Source of the DNA: Candidatus Iainarchaeum sp.
GTDB taxonomy: Archaea; Micrarchaeota; Micrarchaeia; Anstonellales; Bilamarchaeaceae
Length of the DNA: 32,341 bases
Assembly: GCA_028714535.1 (NCBI GenBank)
Contig: JAQTME010000012.1
Coordinates: 1 to 32,341, forward strand
Direction of reading: 5' to 3'
Program-made: the position numbers and the translations under genes
The notes under the pieces: model-generated
Told to the model about the DNA's origin: nothing
Databases searched by the model: none
Seen by the model: only the letters and a program-made list of their open reading frames with translations
Shown: positions 6,834-13,461 of the stretch, one piece after another
How positions within the stretch are numbered: the stretch's first letter is position 1
Layout of the letters: every line of letters begins with the position of its first letter

Positions 6834-9392
6834 ATGGCCGACGTGGCACAGCTGGTCAGGGAACGGTTCGGCGAGCTTACCGAAATACAGAAACTCGCCA
6901 TCCCCAGGGTCCTTGCCGGCGAAAACGTGCTCATCCTGGCGCCGACCGGCTTCGGCAAGACCGAGACCGCGCTCCTTCCGGTGCTGGAGAAGATAAAGAC
7001 GAAACCGGCAGAAGGCGGAGGCATACGCGCGCTCTACATAACGCCCTTGCGCGCGCTCTCGCGCGACCTGAAGGGCCGCTTCGGCTGGTGGTGCGAGCGG
7101 CTCGGCATAAGCCATGACATAAGGACAGGCGACACGACCCTGGCCGAGCGCGCCAAGCACAGGAAGAAGCCGCCGCAGATACTGCTCACGACCGTGGAGT
7201 CGCTGCAGGCGCTCCTCCTCGGGAGAGTGATGCGCCAGCACCTCACAAGCGTCGAATTCGTCATAGTGGACGAGATCCACGACATACTGGACAACAAGCG
7301 CGGCGCGCAGCTGTCCATGGGGCTGGAACGGCTGGCCAACATCGCCAAATTCCAGCGTATCGGCATAAGCGCGACAGTGGCTAACGAGGACGAGGCGGCG
7401 AAACTCCTGTTCGGCGAAAGGCCGTTCGCTGTCTGCGAGGCGGGAAAGAACCGGAAGATGGACACGTCGGTGGATTTCACGCCATCCCATGAGGAAAGGC
7501 AGAAGAAGATGAAGGCGCTCATCGAGGAGAGCCGCTCACTGCTTTTCGTGAACACGCGCAGCACGGCGGAAGAATTGGGCGCATCGCTGAAAAAGATGGG
7601 CGCCCCGATAGAGGTGCACCACGGCTCGCTTTCCAAGGAAATCCGGCTTTCCACTGAGGACCGCTTCAAGCGCGGCGAGATAAAGTCAATTCTTGCAACG
7701 TCCTCGCTTGAGTTGGGAATAGACATAGGCGACGTTTCGCTCGTGGTGCAGTACGGCTCGCCGCACCAGGCGTTCAGGCTCATCCAGCGCGTGGGCAGGT
7801 CCGGGCACAGCCTTGAGAAGACGCCGCGCGGCGTGATTTTCGCGACCGATTTCGACGACATGCTGGAAAGCGAGGTCGTGCGCGTGCTCGCGTCCAACGG
7901 GTGGATGGAGGACAAGCGCGTGGAGCGCGGCGCATTGGACGTCATCGCGCACCAGCTCACAGGCCTCTGCCTGGACTTCGGCCCGATGAAGCTGTCCCAG
8001 GCGCACGAGACGCTCTCGCGTTCATACGCCTACGGCATAGGCTACGACAAGCTGCGCATGGTCGCGCTGCAGCTGTATGGCGAGGGCATCCTGAACTACG
8101 AGGAGTCAGGCAAGGACGTGTTCGTGCGCATACGGCCGCGTGCGCGCATCTACTACTCGTCGTTCCTGAGCACCATCCCGAAGACGAAGCGCTTCTCCAT
8201 GCGTGACATATCCGCCAACAAGCCGGTGTCCAGCCTCGACGAGGAATTCGTGGTCAACCTGGAGCCAGGCACAAGCTTCTTCTCGCGCGGCCTTCCCTGG
8301 CGCGTGGTCGACATAACCGAGGACGAGGTGCTGGCAGAGCCGAGCTCGGCCAGCGACATAGCCGTGCCTTCCTGGACCGGGGAGGACATCCCTGTCTCGT
8401 TCGAGGTCGCCCAGGACGTGGGCAGGATGCGCGCCGTGAAGAAGGAGATATCCCCGATGCCCGACGACAAGACCATCGTGATGGAGATAATCGAAGACCT
8501 GATAATCGTCCATGCCTGCTTCGGCAGCAGGGTGAATTCGGGGCTGTCGCGCATATTCGGCCAGAACCTTTCCAGGGCAGTGGGCGAGAGCGTGCGCGCT
8601 GTGTCAGACCCCTACCGCATAATGGTGCGCCTGCCCTATCCGCTCAAGGAGGATGCGATAAGGCGCGCGTTCATGGAAATCAGGGACGTGAAGGCGCAGC
8701 TTTCAGAATCACTCACAAACTCGTCGCTGCTCAAGTTCAAGTTCCTGCACGTGGGCCGCATGTTCGGGCTGCTCTCCGAGGAAGCCACAATCAACAGCCG
8801 CTTCATAGACGCATTGCGGAATTCGGTCGTATACGAGGAGGCGATGCGCTCCATATTCTTCAGGTATTTCGACATCCCAAGGACCAACGAGGTGCTTGCC
8901 AAGCTCAGGAAAGGCGGACTGAAACTCGTCGTTGACGCGCGCAAGCACCCGAGCTATTTCGCCAAAATCGGCATAGACCGGGTTTCAGGCGGTGAATACG
9001 CAGGCGCGTTCGAGCCGCGCGAGCGGATAATCGCGGCCTTCAGGGAGAACGCGCTATCGAAAACCCTGCGGCTGGTGTGCCTGCACTGCAAGGCCACGCG
9101 GTACCTCCACCTGGCAGGCGCCCCGGAAATAATAAAATGCCACAAGTGCGGCGAGAAGGCGCTGGCCCTGCTCAACCGCGAAGGGGAGGCGAAGAGCGAC
9201 CTTGACTTCTCGGCAGGCCTGATACGGGCATACGGCAGGAAGGCGCTCATAGCGCTTTCCACGTACGGCGTCGGGCCGAAGACAGCTGACAGGGTGCTTA
9301 AACGTCTGCACAAGACAGATGACGCGTTCTACCTGGACCTGCTCGAGGCGCAGAAGCTTTTCATAAAGAACAAGAGGTTCTGGAAGCCCTGA
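6834..9392 (+). CDS. Lhr-like superfamily 2 helicase
   Basis: This is an ATP-dependent nucleic-acid helicase of the archaeal Lhr/Lhr2 type, linked in other archaea to DNA repair and RNA processing. In 852 residues the order is: a Q-motif-like LTEIQKLAIP (about 15), Walker A APTGFGKTE (about 38-46), ITPLRALSRDLK, VDEIHD box (about 145), SATVAN, a second RecA domain with ATSSLELGIDIG and QRVGRSGH, then the Lhr winged-helix and core regions. Near residue 750 there is a CxxC...CHKC zinc knuckle, followed by a helix-hairpin-helix-like YGVGPKTADRVL. The ATG at 6834 is leaderless relative to its TATA box. The gene ends exactly where the convergent MgtC-like gene ends. It is not a Hel308 or a reverse gyrase: the topoisomerase part and the Hel308 domain order are absent. 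Confidence 0.92.
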   Translation: MADVAQLVRERFGELTEIQKLAIPRVLAGENVLILAPTGFGKTETALLPVLEKIKTKPAEGGGIRALYITPLRALSRDLKGRFGWWCERLGISHDIRTGDTTLAERAKHRKKPPQILLTTVESLQALLLGRVMRQHLTSVEFVIVDEIHDILDNKRGAQLSMGLERLANIAKFQRIGISATVANEDEAAKLLFGERPFAVCEAGKNRKMDTSVDFTPSHEERQKKMKALIEESRSLLFVNTRSTAEELGASLKKMGAPIEVHHGSLSKEIRLSTEDRFKRGEIKSILATSSLELGIDIGDVSLVVQYGSPHQAFRLIQRVGRSGHSLEKTPRGVIFATDFDDMLESEVVRVLASNGWMEDKRVERGALDVIAHQLTGLCLDFGPMKLSQAHETLSRSYAYGIGYDKLRMVALQLYGEGILNYEESGKDVFVRIRPRARIYYSSFLSTIPKTKRFSMRDISANKPVSSLDEEFVVNLEPGTSFFSRGLPWRVVDITEDEVLAEPSSASDIAVPSWTGEDIPVSFEVAQDVGRMRAVKKEISPMPDDKTIVMEIIEDLIIVHACFGSRVNSGLSRIFGQNLSRAVGESVRAVSDPYRIMVRLPYPLKEDAIRRAFMEIRDVKAQLSESLTNSSLLKFKFLHVGRMFGLLSEEATINSRFIDALRNSVVYEEAMRSIFFRYFDIPRTNEVLAKLRKGGLKLVVDARKHPSYFAKIGIDRVSGGEYAGAFEPRERIIAAFRENALSKTLRLVCLHCKATRYLHLAGAPEIIKCHKCGEKALALLNREGEAKSDLDFSAGLIRAYGRKALIALSTYGVGPKTADRVLKRLHKTDDAFYLDLLEAQKLFIKNKRFWKP

Positions 9393-9806
9393 CTACTCGT
9401 CCTCGATGTGCGCCCTCACGAGCGGCTCTTTCGAGTAGATGATGGCCATTATCAGGATTGTGGCAACTGCGACCTCCAGCCACATGCCAAGCCCTATAAG
9501 GACTCCCGCGGCCGCCGTCGCCCACACTGTGGCTGCGGTGGTGACGCCTGACGGCTTGCCGCCGTACTTCCATATCGCCCCCAGCCCAAGGAAGCCGATG
9601 CCTGTGACGACCTGCGCTATCACGCGCGTCGGGTCGGTCATGGGCGAATCGCTGCTTATGGAAATCACGGTGAAAATGGTGCAGCCCAGGCAGAGCAGCG
9701 CGAGCGTGCGCACGCCTGCCGGCTTGTGCCTGCGCGTGAAGCCGAGGATCAGGCCTATGAGCGCAGATGCGATGAACCTCGTTATGATTTCCGTTTCCGC
9801 CAGCAT
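9393..9806 (-). CDS. MgtC/SapB-family membrane protein
   Basis: This is a 137-residue integral membrane protein with four hydrophobic segments (about 8-22, 33-50, 62-80 and 92-124). It has the family signature of an N-terminal RFIASALIGLILGFTRR and VVTGIGFLGLGAI in the middle, which is typical of the MgtC/SapB N-terminal membrane domain. Bacterial MgtC proteins modulate Mg-related stress and ATP synthase; the role in archaea is unknown. It has no soluble C-terminal domain. Its stop codon abuts the helicase stop with no gap. The ATG at 9806 is 24 bp from a symmetric TATA box shared with the divergent Pth2 gene; an out-of-frame ATG at 9810 is ignored. Confidence 0.88.
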   Translation of the reverse strand: MLAETEIITRFIASALIGLILGFTRRHKPAGVRTLALLCLGCTIFTVISISSDSPMTDPTRVIAQVVTGIGFLGLGAIWKYGGKPSGVTTAATVWATAAAGVLIGLGMWLEVAVATILIMAIIYSKEPLVRAHIEDE

Positions 9807-9828
9807 GCATTTGCCATCTTGTCAGAGC

Positions 9829-9836
9829 TTTATAAT
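9829..9836. promoter_or_regulatory. Shared bidirectional TATA box (MgtC-like gene / Pth2)
   Basis: TTTATAAT contains the palindrome TTATAA (9830-9835). Its edges are 24 bp from the minus-strand ATG at 9806 and 26 bp from the plus-strand ATG at 9861. No other AT-rich box exists in the 54-bp gap, so one element appears to drive two leaderless transcripts in opposite directions. Confidence 0.75.
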
Positions 9837-9860
9837 CTTTTCCCGCCCGAAGTACATCGT

Positions 9861-10211
9861 ATGTACAAGCAGACCATAGTCGTCCGTGCCGACCTGGGCA
9901 TGGGCAAGGGCAAGCTGGCAGCGCAAAGCAGCCACGCGTCGCTCGGCGCCTACAAGAGCGTCATGCGTTCGCATCCTGACGTCGCCAGGGCCTGGGAGCA
10001 GGAGGGCCAGATGAAGGTCGTGCTCAAGGTGAAGGGAGAGGGCGAGCTCCTAGAATGCTACAACAAGGCCAAAGCAGCAGGTATCCCCTGCGAGCTGATA
10101 AGGGACGCTGGGCACACCCAGATCGAGCCAGGCACGCTGACCTGCTTCGCGGCAGGCCCATGGAAGGAAAGCGAATTGGACGCGCTGTTCGGCAAACTGA
10201 AGCTTCTGTGA
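9861..10211 (+). CDS. pth2: Peptidyl-tRNA hydrolase, Pth2 family
   Basis: The enzyme frees tRNA from peptidyl-tRNA that has dropped off the ribosome. The 116-residue protein has the Pth2 features: KQTIVVRADLGMGKGKLAAQSSHAS at the N-terminus (quoted in part: RADLGMGKGKLAAQ and SHAS, containing the catalytic Lys and His region), IRDAGHTQIEPGT in the middle, and CFAAGPW near the C-terminus. The ATG is leaderless relative to the shared TATA box. The next gene starts 5 nt after the stop, so the two are probably one transcript. Confidence 0.95.
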   Translation: MYKQTIVVRADLGMGKGKLAAQSSHASLGAYKSVMRSHPDVARAWEQEGQMKVVLKVKGEGELLECYNKAKAAGIPCELIRDAGHTQIEPGTLTCFAAGPWKESELDALFGKLKLL

Positions 10212-10216
10212 ACCTC

Positions 10217-10768
10217 ATGAAGGCATTCATCTTCCATTGCTGGGGCGGGGATTCCCGCGGATGCTGGCGCGGATGGCTGGCAGACGAACTGAAAGGCAGG
10301 GGTGTCGAGGTCGTAGCGCCTGAATTCCCTGACACCAACAACCCCACGCTCTCCGCATGGCTCGCCGAGGCAAGGCGCAATGTGCCTAAGTTCAATCCTC
10401 ACGACGAATGGGTGTTAATCGGCCACAGCCTTGGCTGCCCGGCGATACTGCAGCTGCTGGATGGCATGAAGGAAGGCGAGAAGGTGAAGGCTGTCGTGCT
10501 CGTAGCAGCCTTCGCCAAGGACCTAGGCATCGCTGAAATACGCAGCTTCATCGACAAGCCGTTCGACTGGAAGAAAATAAAGAACAAAGCCGGCAAGTTC
10601 GTCGTCATCAATTCTGACAACGACCCCTACGTCCCGCTGGCGGAAGGCGAACGCATCGCTAAGCTGCTTGGCGCCGAGCTAATCGTAGAGCCTGGCGCCG
10701 GCCATATAAACGAAGGTTCGGGGTTCACAAAGTACCCGCGGCTACTGCAGCTTCTCTCTGCATTGTGA
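10217..10768 (+). CDS. Small alpha/beta hydrolase, RBBP9/YdeN-like
   Basis: This 183-residue protein has the RBBP9/YdeN hydrolase pattern: FIFHCWGGDSRGCW at the N-terminus (in place of the usual HG), the nucleophile elbow IGHSLGCPA (Ser near residue 75), a late Asp in NSDNDPYVP (near 135), and a catalytic His in GAGHINEGSG (near 160). These form a complete Ser-Asp-His triad. Substrates of the family are largely unknown. It follows Pth2 by 5 nt. Its last 44 bp overlap the 3' end of the opposite-strand gene at 10725-11141. Confidence 0.88.
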   Translation: MKAFIFHCWGGDSRGCWRGWLADELKGRGVEVVAPEFPDTNNPTLSAWLAEARRNVPKFNPHDEWVLIGHSLGCPAILQLLDGMKEGEKVKAVVLVAAFAKDLGIAEIRSFIDKPFDWKKIKNKAGKFVVINSDNDPYVPLAEGERIAKLLGAELIVEPGAGHINEGSGFTKYPRLLQLLSAL

Positions 10769-11141
10769 CGCTGGTAATTGCCTCGCCGCTGGTGTAGCGC
10801 ACCCTTATGTCAAACCCGCTATCGTCTCCGTGCTTGGCCGAGTAGGATATCTCAACAAGGGGCTCAAGCGCCTTGCCGGCCTGCGCATCCACGCGCTTAC
10901 GGACGCCGCTGCCTGCCTTCTGCTTCCCTGAGGAAGCGCAGAACGCGACATCGCCCCTCTTCCCGCTTACCCATAGCCTTTGCACGCTGCCCTGTTCCAG
11001 CAGCGGGGCGAGGTTTACGAAGTACGTGCCCGGCAGCATGCTGTCCCTTTGGCCGAGCACAGCCCTGGCTATCCCATGGCTTCCATACCTCGTTATCTCC
11101 CTGTCGCCGAACGCGACCATCTTCCCGTTTTTTCCATTCAT
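10725..11141 (-). CDS. Unknown protein, 138 aa, AbrB-like N-terminal segment possible
   Basis: I do not recognise the whole protein. Residues about 11-40 (REITRYGSHGIARAV ... LPGTYFVNLAPL) resemble the swapped-hairpin segment of SpoVT/AbrB-type proteins, but that is a weak visual match. The rest is basic with a central KRGDVAF strand. The ATG at 11141 is chosen because GAGGTG lies 6 nt before it; upstream in-frame ATGs overlap or precede that ribosome-binding site. A TATA-like AAAAAAATATTTC lies at about 11184-11196. The 3' end overlaps the hydrolase gene by 44 bp in antisense, which is unusual even in this compact region. Coding status is supported by the promoter and ribosome-binding site but not by homology. 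Confidence 0.6.
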   Translation of the reverse strand: MNGKNGKMVAFGDREITRYGSHGIARAVLGQRDSMLPGTYFVNLAPLLEQGSVQRLWVSGKRGDVAFCASSGKQKAGSGVRKRVDAQAGKALEPLVEISYSAKHGDDSGFDIRVRYTSGEAITSVTMQREAAVAAGTL

Positions 11142-11446
11142 GAACATCACCTCGTTTTTTTGGCAGCAAAAACTCAAGAGAGAAATATTTTTTTCAAAGT
11201 CCGGGGATTATGGTGTGGGTGGCTGGTTAGGCCAATACCGGCACGACTGCTGGCAAGCTGGGCATTGGAGAAGACGCGAATTTCAATTCAGTTCCGGCTT
11301 GCATATGGCTGATTGTGGGAAGATTTATTTTTAAATGTGTGTAACGTGTGCGATTGCGGATGTAAATCCCGGCGAAAATCCCTGCCCCATACCGGCCTGA
11401 TGTGCCATTTTAGAATGTTATGTATACAAAGAAAAGAATACGTTAA
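11142..11446. other. Intergenic region upstream of tRNA-Phe
   Basis: This stretch of about 305 bp lies between two divergent units. It holds the leadered promoter of the minus-strand gene (TATA about 11184-11196). It also has an AT-rich box ATTTATTTTTAAATG at about 11323-11337 that could start an unidentified plus-strand transcript, and TATGTATAC at about 11420-11428, placed correctly for tRNA-Phe. I see no open reading frame or recognisable RNA in 11200-11320. Confidence 0.5.
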
Positions 11447-11475
11447 GCCGCAGTAGCTCAGTGGGAGAGCACACC

Positions 11476-11515
11476 TGGGCCTTCTGGAAGTTATTTGACC
11501 AGCGGGCTCTGTGAA
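11476..11515 (+). other. Non-canonical tRNA-Phe intron (30/31), 40 nt
   Basis: A full bulge-helix-bulge is visible: outer AG/CU, central CACA/UGUG, inner GGGC/GCUC (one G-U), and 3-nt bulges CCU and AAG cut as CC^U and AA^G. These cuts give exactly the junction that completes the anticodon stem. Confidence 0.88.
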
Positions 11516-11522
11516 GCTGAAG

Positions 11523-11573
11523 ACTCTCAATGGGCATGAAGCCCGTTTGAGGCGCCGATACAAAGGCGCAGAA
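11523..11573 (+). other. Canonical tRNA-Phe intron (37/38), 51 nt
   Basis: The intron contains two hairpins, CUCAA+GGGC with GCCC+UUGAG (11526-11551) and GCGCC with GGCGC (11552-11569). The central helix of the splice motif is imperfect (three pairs and an A-G mismatch), so it is a relaxed motif that may need prior or assisted folding. Confidence 0.83.
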
Positions 11574-11636
11574 ACGGTGGGGTCGCTTGTTCAAATCAGG
11601 CCTGCGGCATTTATACTTTCTTTAAGGAGGCATCCT

Positions 11637-11870
11637 ATGGCATCCCTATTTTCCGATATCAAGGCGGTCGTCTTCAGGGCACAGTTCATCGCGACGCTCG
11701 CGATGTTCCTGTCCATAACGCTCATGGTGATCCAGGGCGACATGACAATCCGCGCCTTCCTGCTCCTCCCGGCCATCCTGTTCTACTACCTCTCCAAGAT
11801 CCTTTTCGCCAAGGAACTGCAGGACAAGGCGGACAAAACCATCGAGAAAATCAAGGCAAGGCAGGAATAA
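11637..11870 (+). CDS. Small two-helix membrane protein, 77 aa
   Basis: I do not recognise the family. Residues about 17-34 (FIATLAMFLSITLMVIQG) and 39-60 form two transmembrane helices, followed by a charged tail (LQDKADKTIEKIKARQE), presumably cytoplasmic. The ATG is well supported by AAGGAGG 6 nt upstream, the strongest Shine-Dalgarno in the area. It lies 27 bp downstream of the tRNA-Phe 3' end; TTTATAC at 11610-11616 could be its own TATA box but would give a transcript lacking the Shine-Dalgarno, so read-through from the tRNA promoter is the alternative. Function is unknown. Confidence 0.8.
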   Translation: MASLFSDIKAVVFRAQFIATLAMFLSITLMVIQGDMTIRAFLLLPAILFYYLSKILFAKELQDKADKTIEKIKARQE

Positions 11871-11876
11871 CAAGCA

Positions 11877-11886
11877 ATTTTAAATT
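11877..11886 (+). promoter_or_regulatory. TATA box of pyrF gene
   Basis: ATTTTAAATT is centred about 26 bp before the ATG at 11907, giving a leaderless transcript that may extend through the downstream tightly spaced genes. Confidence 0.7.
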
Positions 11887-11906
11887 TCGCCGCGCCAGCA
11901 CTATCC

Positions 11907-12701
11907 ATGGAGATGCGGGAGAGGCTGGCGAAAACCGCCAGGGACAGGGGGACGATACTCTGCTTCGGCGTAGACCCGGACCTGGTGAGGATAAACCACG
12001 CTGTCACTGGCGAGGACAAGATAGGGCCGTTCTTCCACGCGATAATTGAGAAGCTTCTCGACGAGAACGCGGTCGCGGCGCTCAAGCCGAACTACGCGTA
12101 TTTCGCCCAGTACGGGTTTGACGGCCTTTATGCGCTGGAGGACGTCATCCAGCATTACAGGAACAAGGTCCCCATAATACTCGACGGCAAGCGTGGCGAC
12201 ATAGGCAAGTCCAGCGAGGCGTACGCCCGCGAGGCATACGATTTCTGGGGCGCTGACGCGGTCACAGTCAGCCCCTACATGGGATACGACTCGGTTGCGC
12301 CGTTCGTGAGGGAAGGAAAGCTCGCTTATGCCCTGTGCAGGACGTCCAACGAGGGCGCTAAGGATTTCCAGGAACTGAAGTGCGGCAAAAAATACTTATA
12401 CGAGGAAATAGCGGCGAAGGCAGCTAAATGGAAGTGCGGCCTTGTCGTGGGCGCCACAAGCACCGCTATCGCGAAGCTGGCCAAGGCCACCAAGGACGTC
12501 CCATTCCTCATCCCGGGCGTGGGCGCCCAAGGCGGCGACCTGGAGGCAGTCATGAAGGCGATAAAAGGCAACCCTGGCATCCACAGGATAAACGCGTCCT
12601 CGTCAATCGCCTATGCCTACGAGAAACAGGGCGGCAGCCCTGCGGATGCCGCCGCAAAGGAAGCGGAAAAGCTGAACGCTGTCATACGGAAGCACCTCTA
12701 A
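11907..12701 (+). CDS. pyrF: Orotidine 5'-phosphate decarboxylase (PyrF type 2)
   Basis: The enzyme catalyses the last step of de novo UMP synthesis. The 264-residue barrel shows the substrate Asp in CFGVDPDL (about 22), a Lys in ALKPNYAYF, the catalytic IILDGKRGDIG motif (about 90-99) and a phosphate-binding region IPGVGAQGGD (about 205). Its length and the DGKRGDIGKSS form match the longer type 2 group (as in Mycobacterium) rather than the short archaeal type. The ATG is leaderless. The dehydratase gene follows 11 nt downstream. Confidence 0.93.
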   Translation: MEMRERLAKTARDRGTILCFGVDPDLVRINHAVTGEDKIGPFFHAIIEKLLDENAVAALKPNYAYFAQYGFDGLYALEDVIQHYRNKVPIILDGKRGDIGKSSEAYAREAYDFWGADAVTVSPYMGYDSVAPFVREGKLAYALCRTSNEGAKDFQELKCGKKYLYEEIAAKAAKWKCGLVVGATSTAIAKLAKATKDVPFLIPGVGAQGGDLEAVMKAIKGNPGIHRINASSSIAYAYEKQGGSPADAAAKEAEKLNAVIRKHL

Positions 12702-12712
12702 GGGCGTGCGCA

Positions 12713-13456
12713 ATGGAAAAACTGTTCGTGCCGAAGAAGCGCTCGCACAAGGGCGAGAACGGCAGGCTGCTCATCATAGGCGGGAGCAGACAGTACCATG
12801 GCGCTCCTGTGCTTTCCCTGCTCGCGGCGCGGCGCTTCGTAGACCTAGCCTATTTCTATCCAGGCGACAAGGACCGCAACCTCATGAACGCGGTGAAGCG
12901 CGTTCCGGAGGTCATCGTCGTCCGCGGCCTGGGCAACCTTGCGAAAATGGACTGCGTCCTGTTCGGCGTCGGGCTTGGCAGGGCCAGGTTCAGCCTGGTG
13001 CGGCTCAGGAAGGCGAAAAAGCTGGTCATAGACGGAGACGGGCTCAAGCGCGTGAGAGGAAGGATACCAAAAAACGCCATACTCACGCCGCACGAGGGCG
13101 AATTCCGCATGCTGTTCGGCATGCACGGGACACGCGCCAACGTCAGGGCCATGGCAGCCAAGCACAGGTGCATCATCTTAAAAAAAGGCCCTGAGGACAT
13201 AATAAGCGACGGCAGACGCACCGTGATAAACAAGATCCACAACCAGGGGATGACGAAAGGCGGGACAGGAGACGTCCTTTCCGGGCTTGTGGCTGCGCTC
13301 GCCTGCAAGAACGGCAGCTTCACGGCGGCAATCGCTGGCGCGAGGATAAACGGCCATGCCGGCAACATGCTGAAGAAGTCCTACGGATATAACTTCTCTG
13401 CATCCGACCTGGCGAACAGGCTGGCCGAGAGCTGCGAAAAGCTGTACGGAAAGTGA
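12713..13456 (+). CDS. nnrD: ADP/ATP-dependent (S)-NAD(P)H-hydrate dehydratase
   Basis: The enzyme repairs hydrated NAD(P)H using a nucleotide triphosphate or diphosphate. The 247-residue protein has the ribokinase-like YjeF C-terminal domain: HKGENGRLLIIGGSRQYHGAP at the start (core KGENGRLLIIGGS), LTPHEGEFRMLF near residue 124, KKGPEDIISDG, and the anion-hole and catalytic motif TKGGTGDVLSGL near 182. The N-terminal epimerase domain (NnrE) found fused in many organisms is missing and would have to be encoded elsewhere. Upstream frame extends into pyrF, but the ATG at 12713 gives the proper domain start. The downstream gene's ATG is 5 nt past its stop. Confidence 0.92.
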   Translation: MEKLFVPKKRSHKGENGRLLIIGGSRQYHGAPVLSLLAARRFVDLAYFYPGDKDRNLMNAVKRVPEVIVVRGLGNLAKMDCVLFGVGLGRARFSLVRLRKAKKLVIDGDGLKRVRGRIPKNAILTPHEGEFRMLFGMHGTRANVRAMAAKHRCIILKKGPEDIISDGRRTVINKIHNQGMTKGGTGDVLSGLVAALACKNGSFTAAIAGARINGHAGNMLKKSYGYNFSASDLANRLAESCEKLYGK

Positions 13457-13461
13457 TTCTT

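Larger units (their letters stand above)
11447..11609 (+). tRNA. tRNA-Phe(GAA) interrupted by two introns
   Basis: The mature 72-nt tRNA has acceptor GCCGCAG/CUGCGGC with A73, D arm GCUC/GAGC, T arm GCUUG-UUCAAAU-CAGGC and no encoded CCA. The anticodon arm closes perfectly (CACCG-CUGAAGA-CGGUG) only after removing two segments: 11476-11515 (40 nt, between positions 30 and 31) and 11523-11573 (51 nt, canonical 37/38). Exons are 11447-11475, 11516-11522 (only 7 nt) and 11574-11609. The GCCGC...A73 frame and the CUGAAGA loop are typical of archaeal tRNA-Phe. A TATGTATAC box lies about 24 bp upstream. Confidence 0.93.

Noticed and set aside
5852-7024. 390-residue version of methionine aminopeptidase
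   Set aside because: The first 92 residues are antisense to the helicase gene and upstream of the promoter; the family's normal N-terminus begins at 6748.
11340-11440. Possible C/D-box small RNA after the AT-rich box at 11323
   Set aside because: CUGA is present in GGCCTGATG, but no proper RUGAUGA box or kink-turn pairing could be built, so it was not called.
11288-11563. Minus-strand frame of 91 codons across tRNA-Phe
   Set aside because: It runs antisense through a complete tRNA gene and has no supporting signals.
11511-11870. Longer version of the small membrane protein starting inside tRNA-Phe
   Set aside because: The extra N-terminus is translated tRNA and intron sequence; the ATG at 11637 has a strong Shine-Dalgarno.
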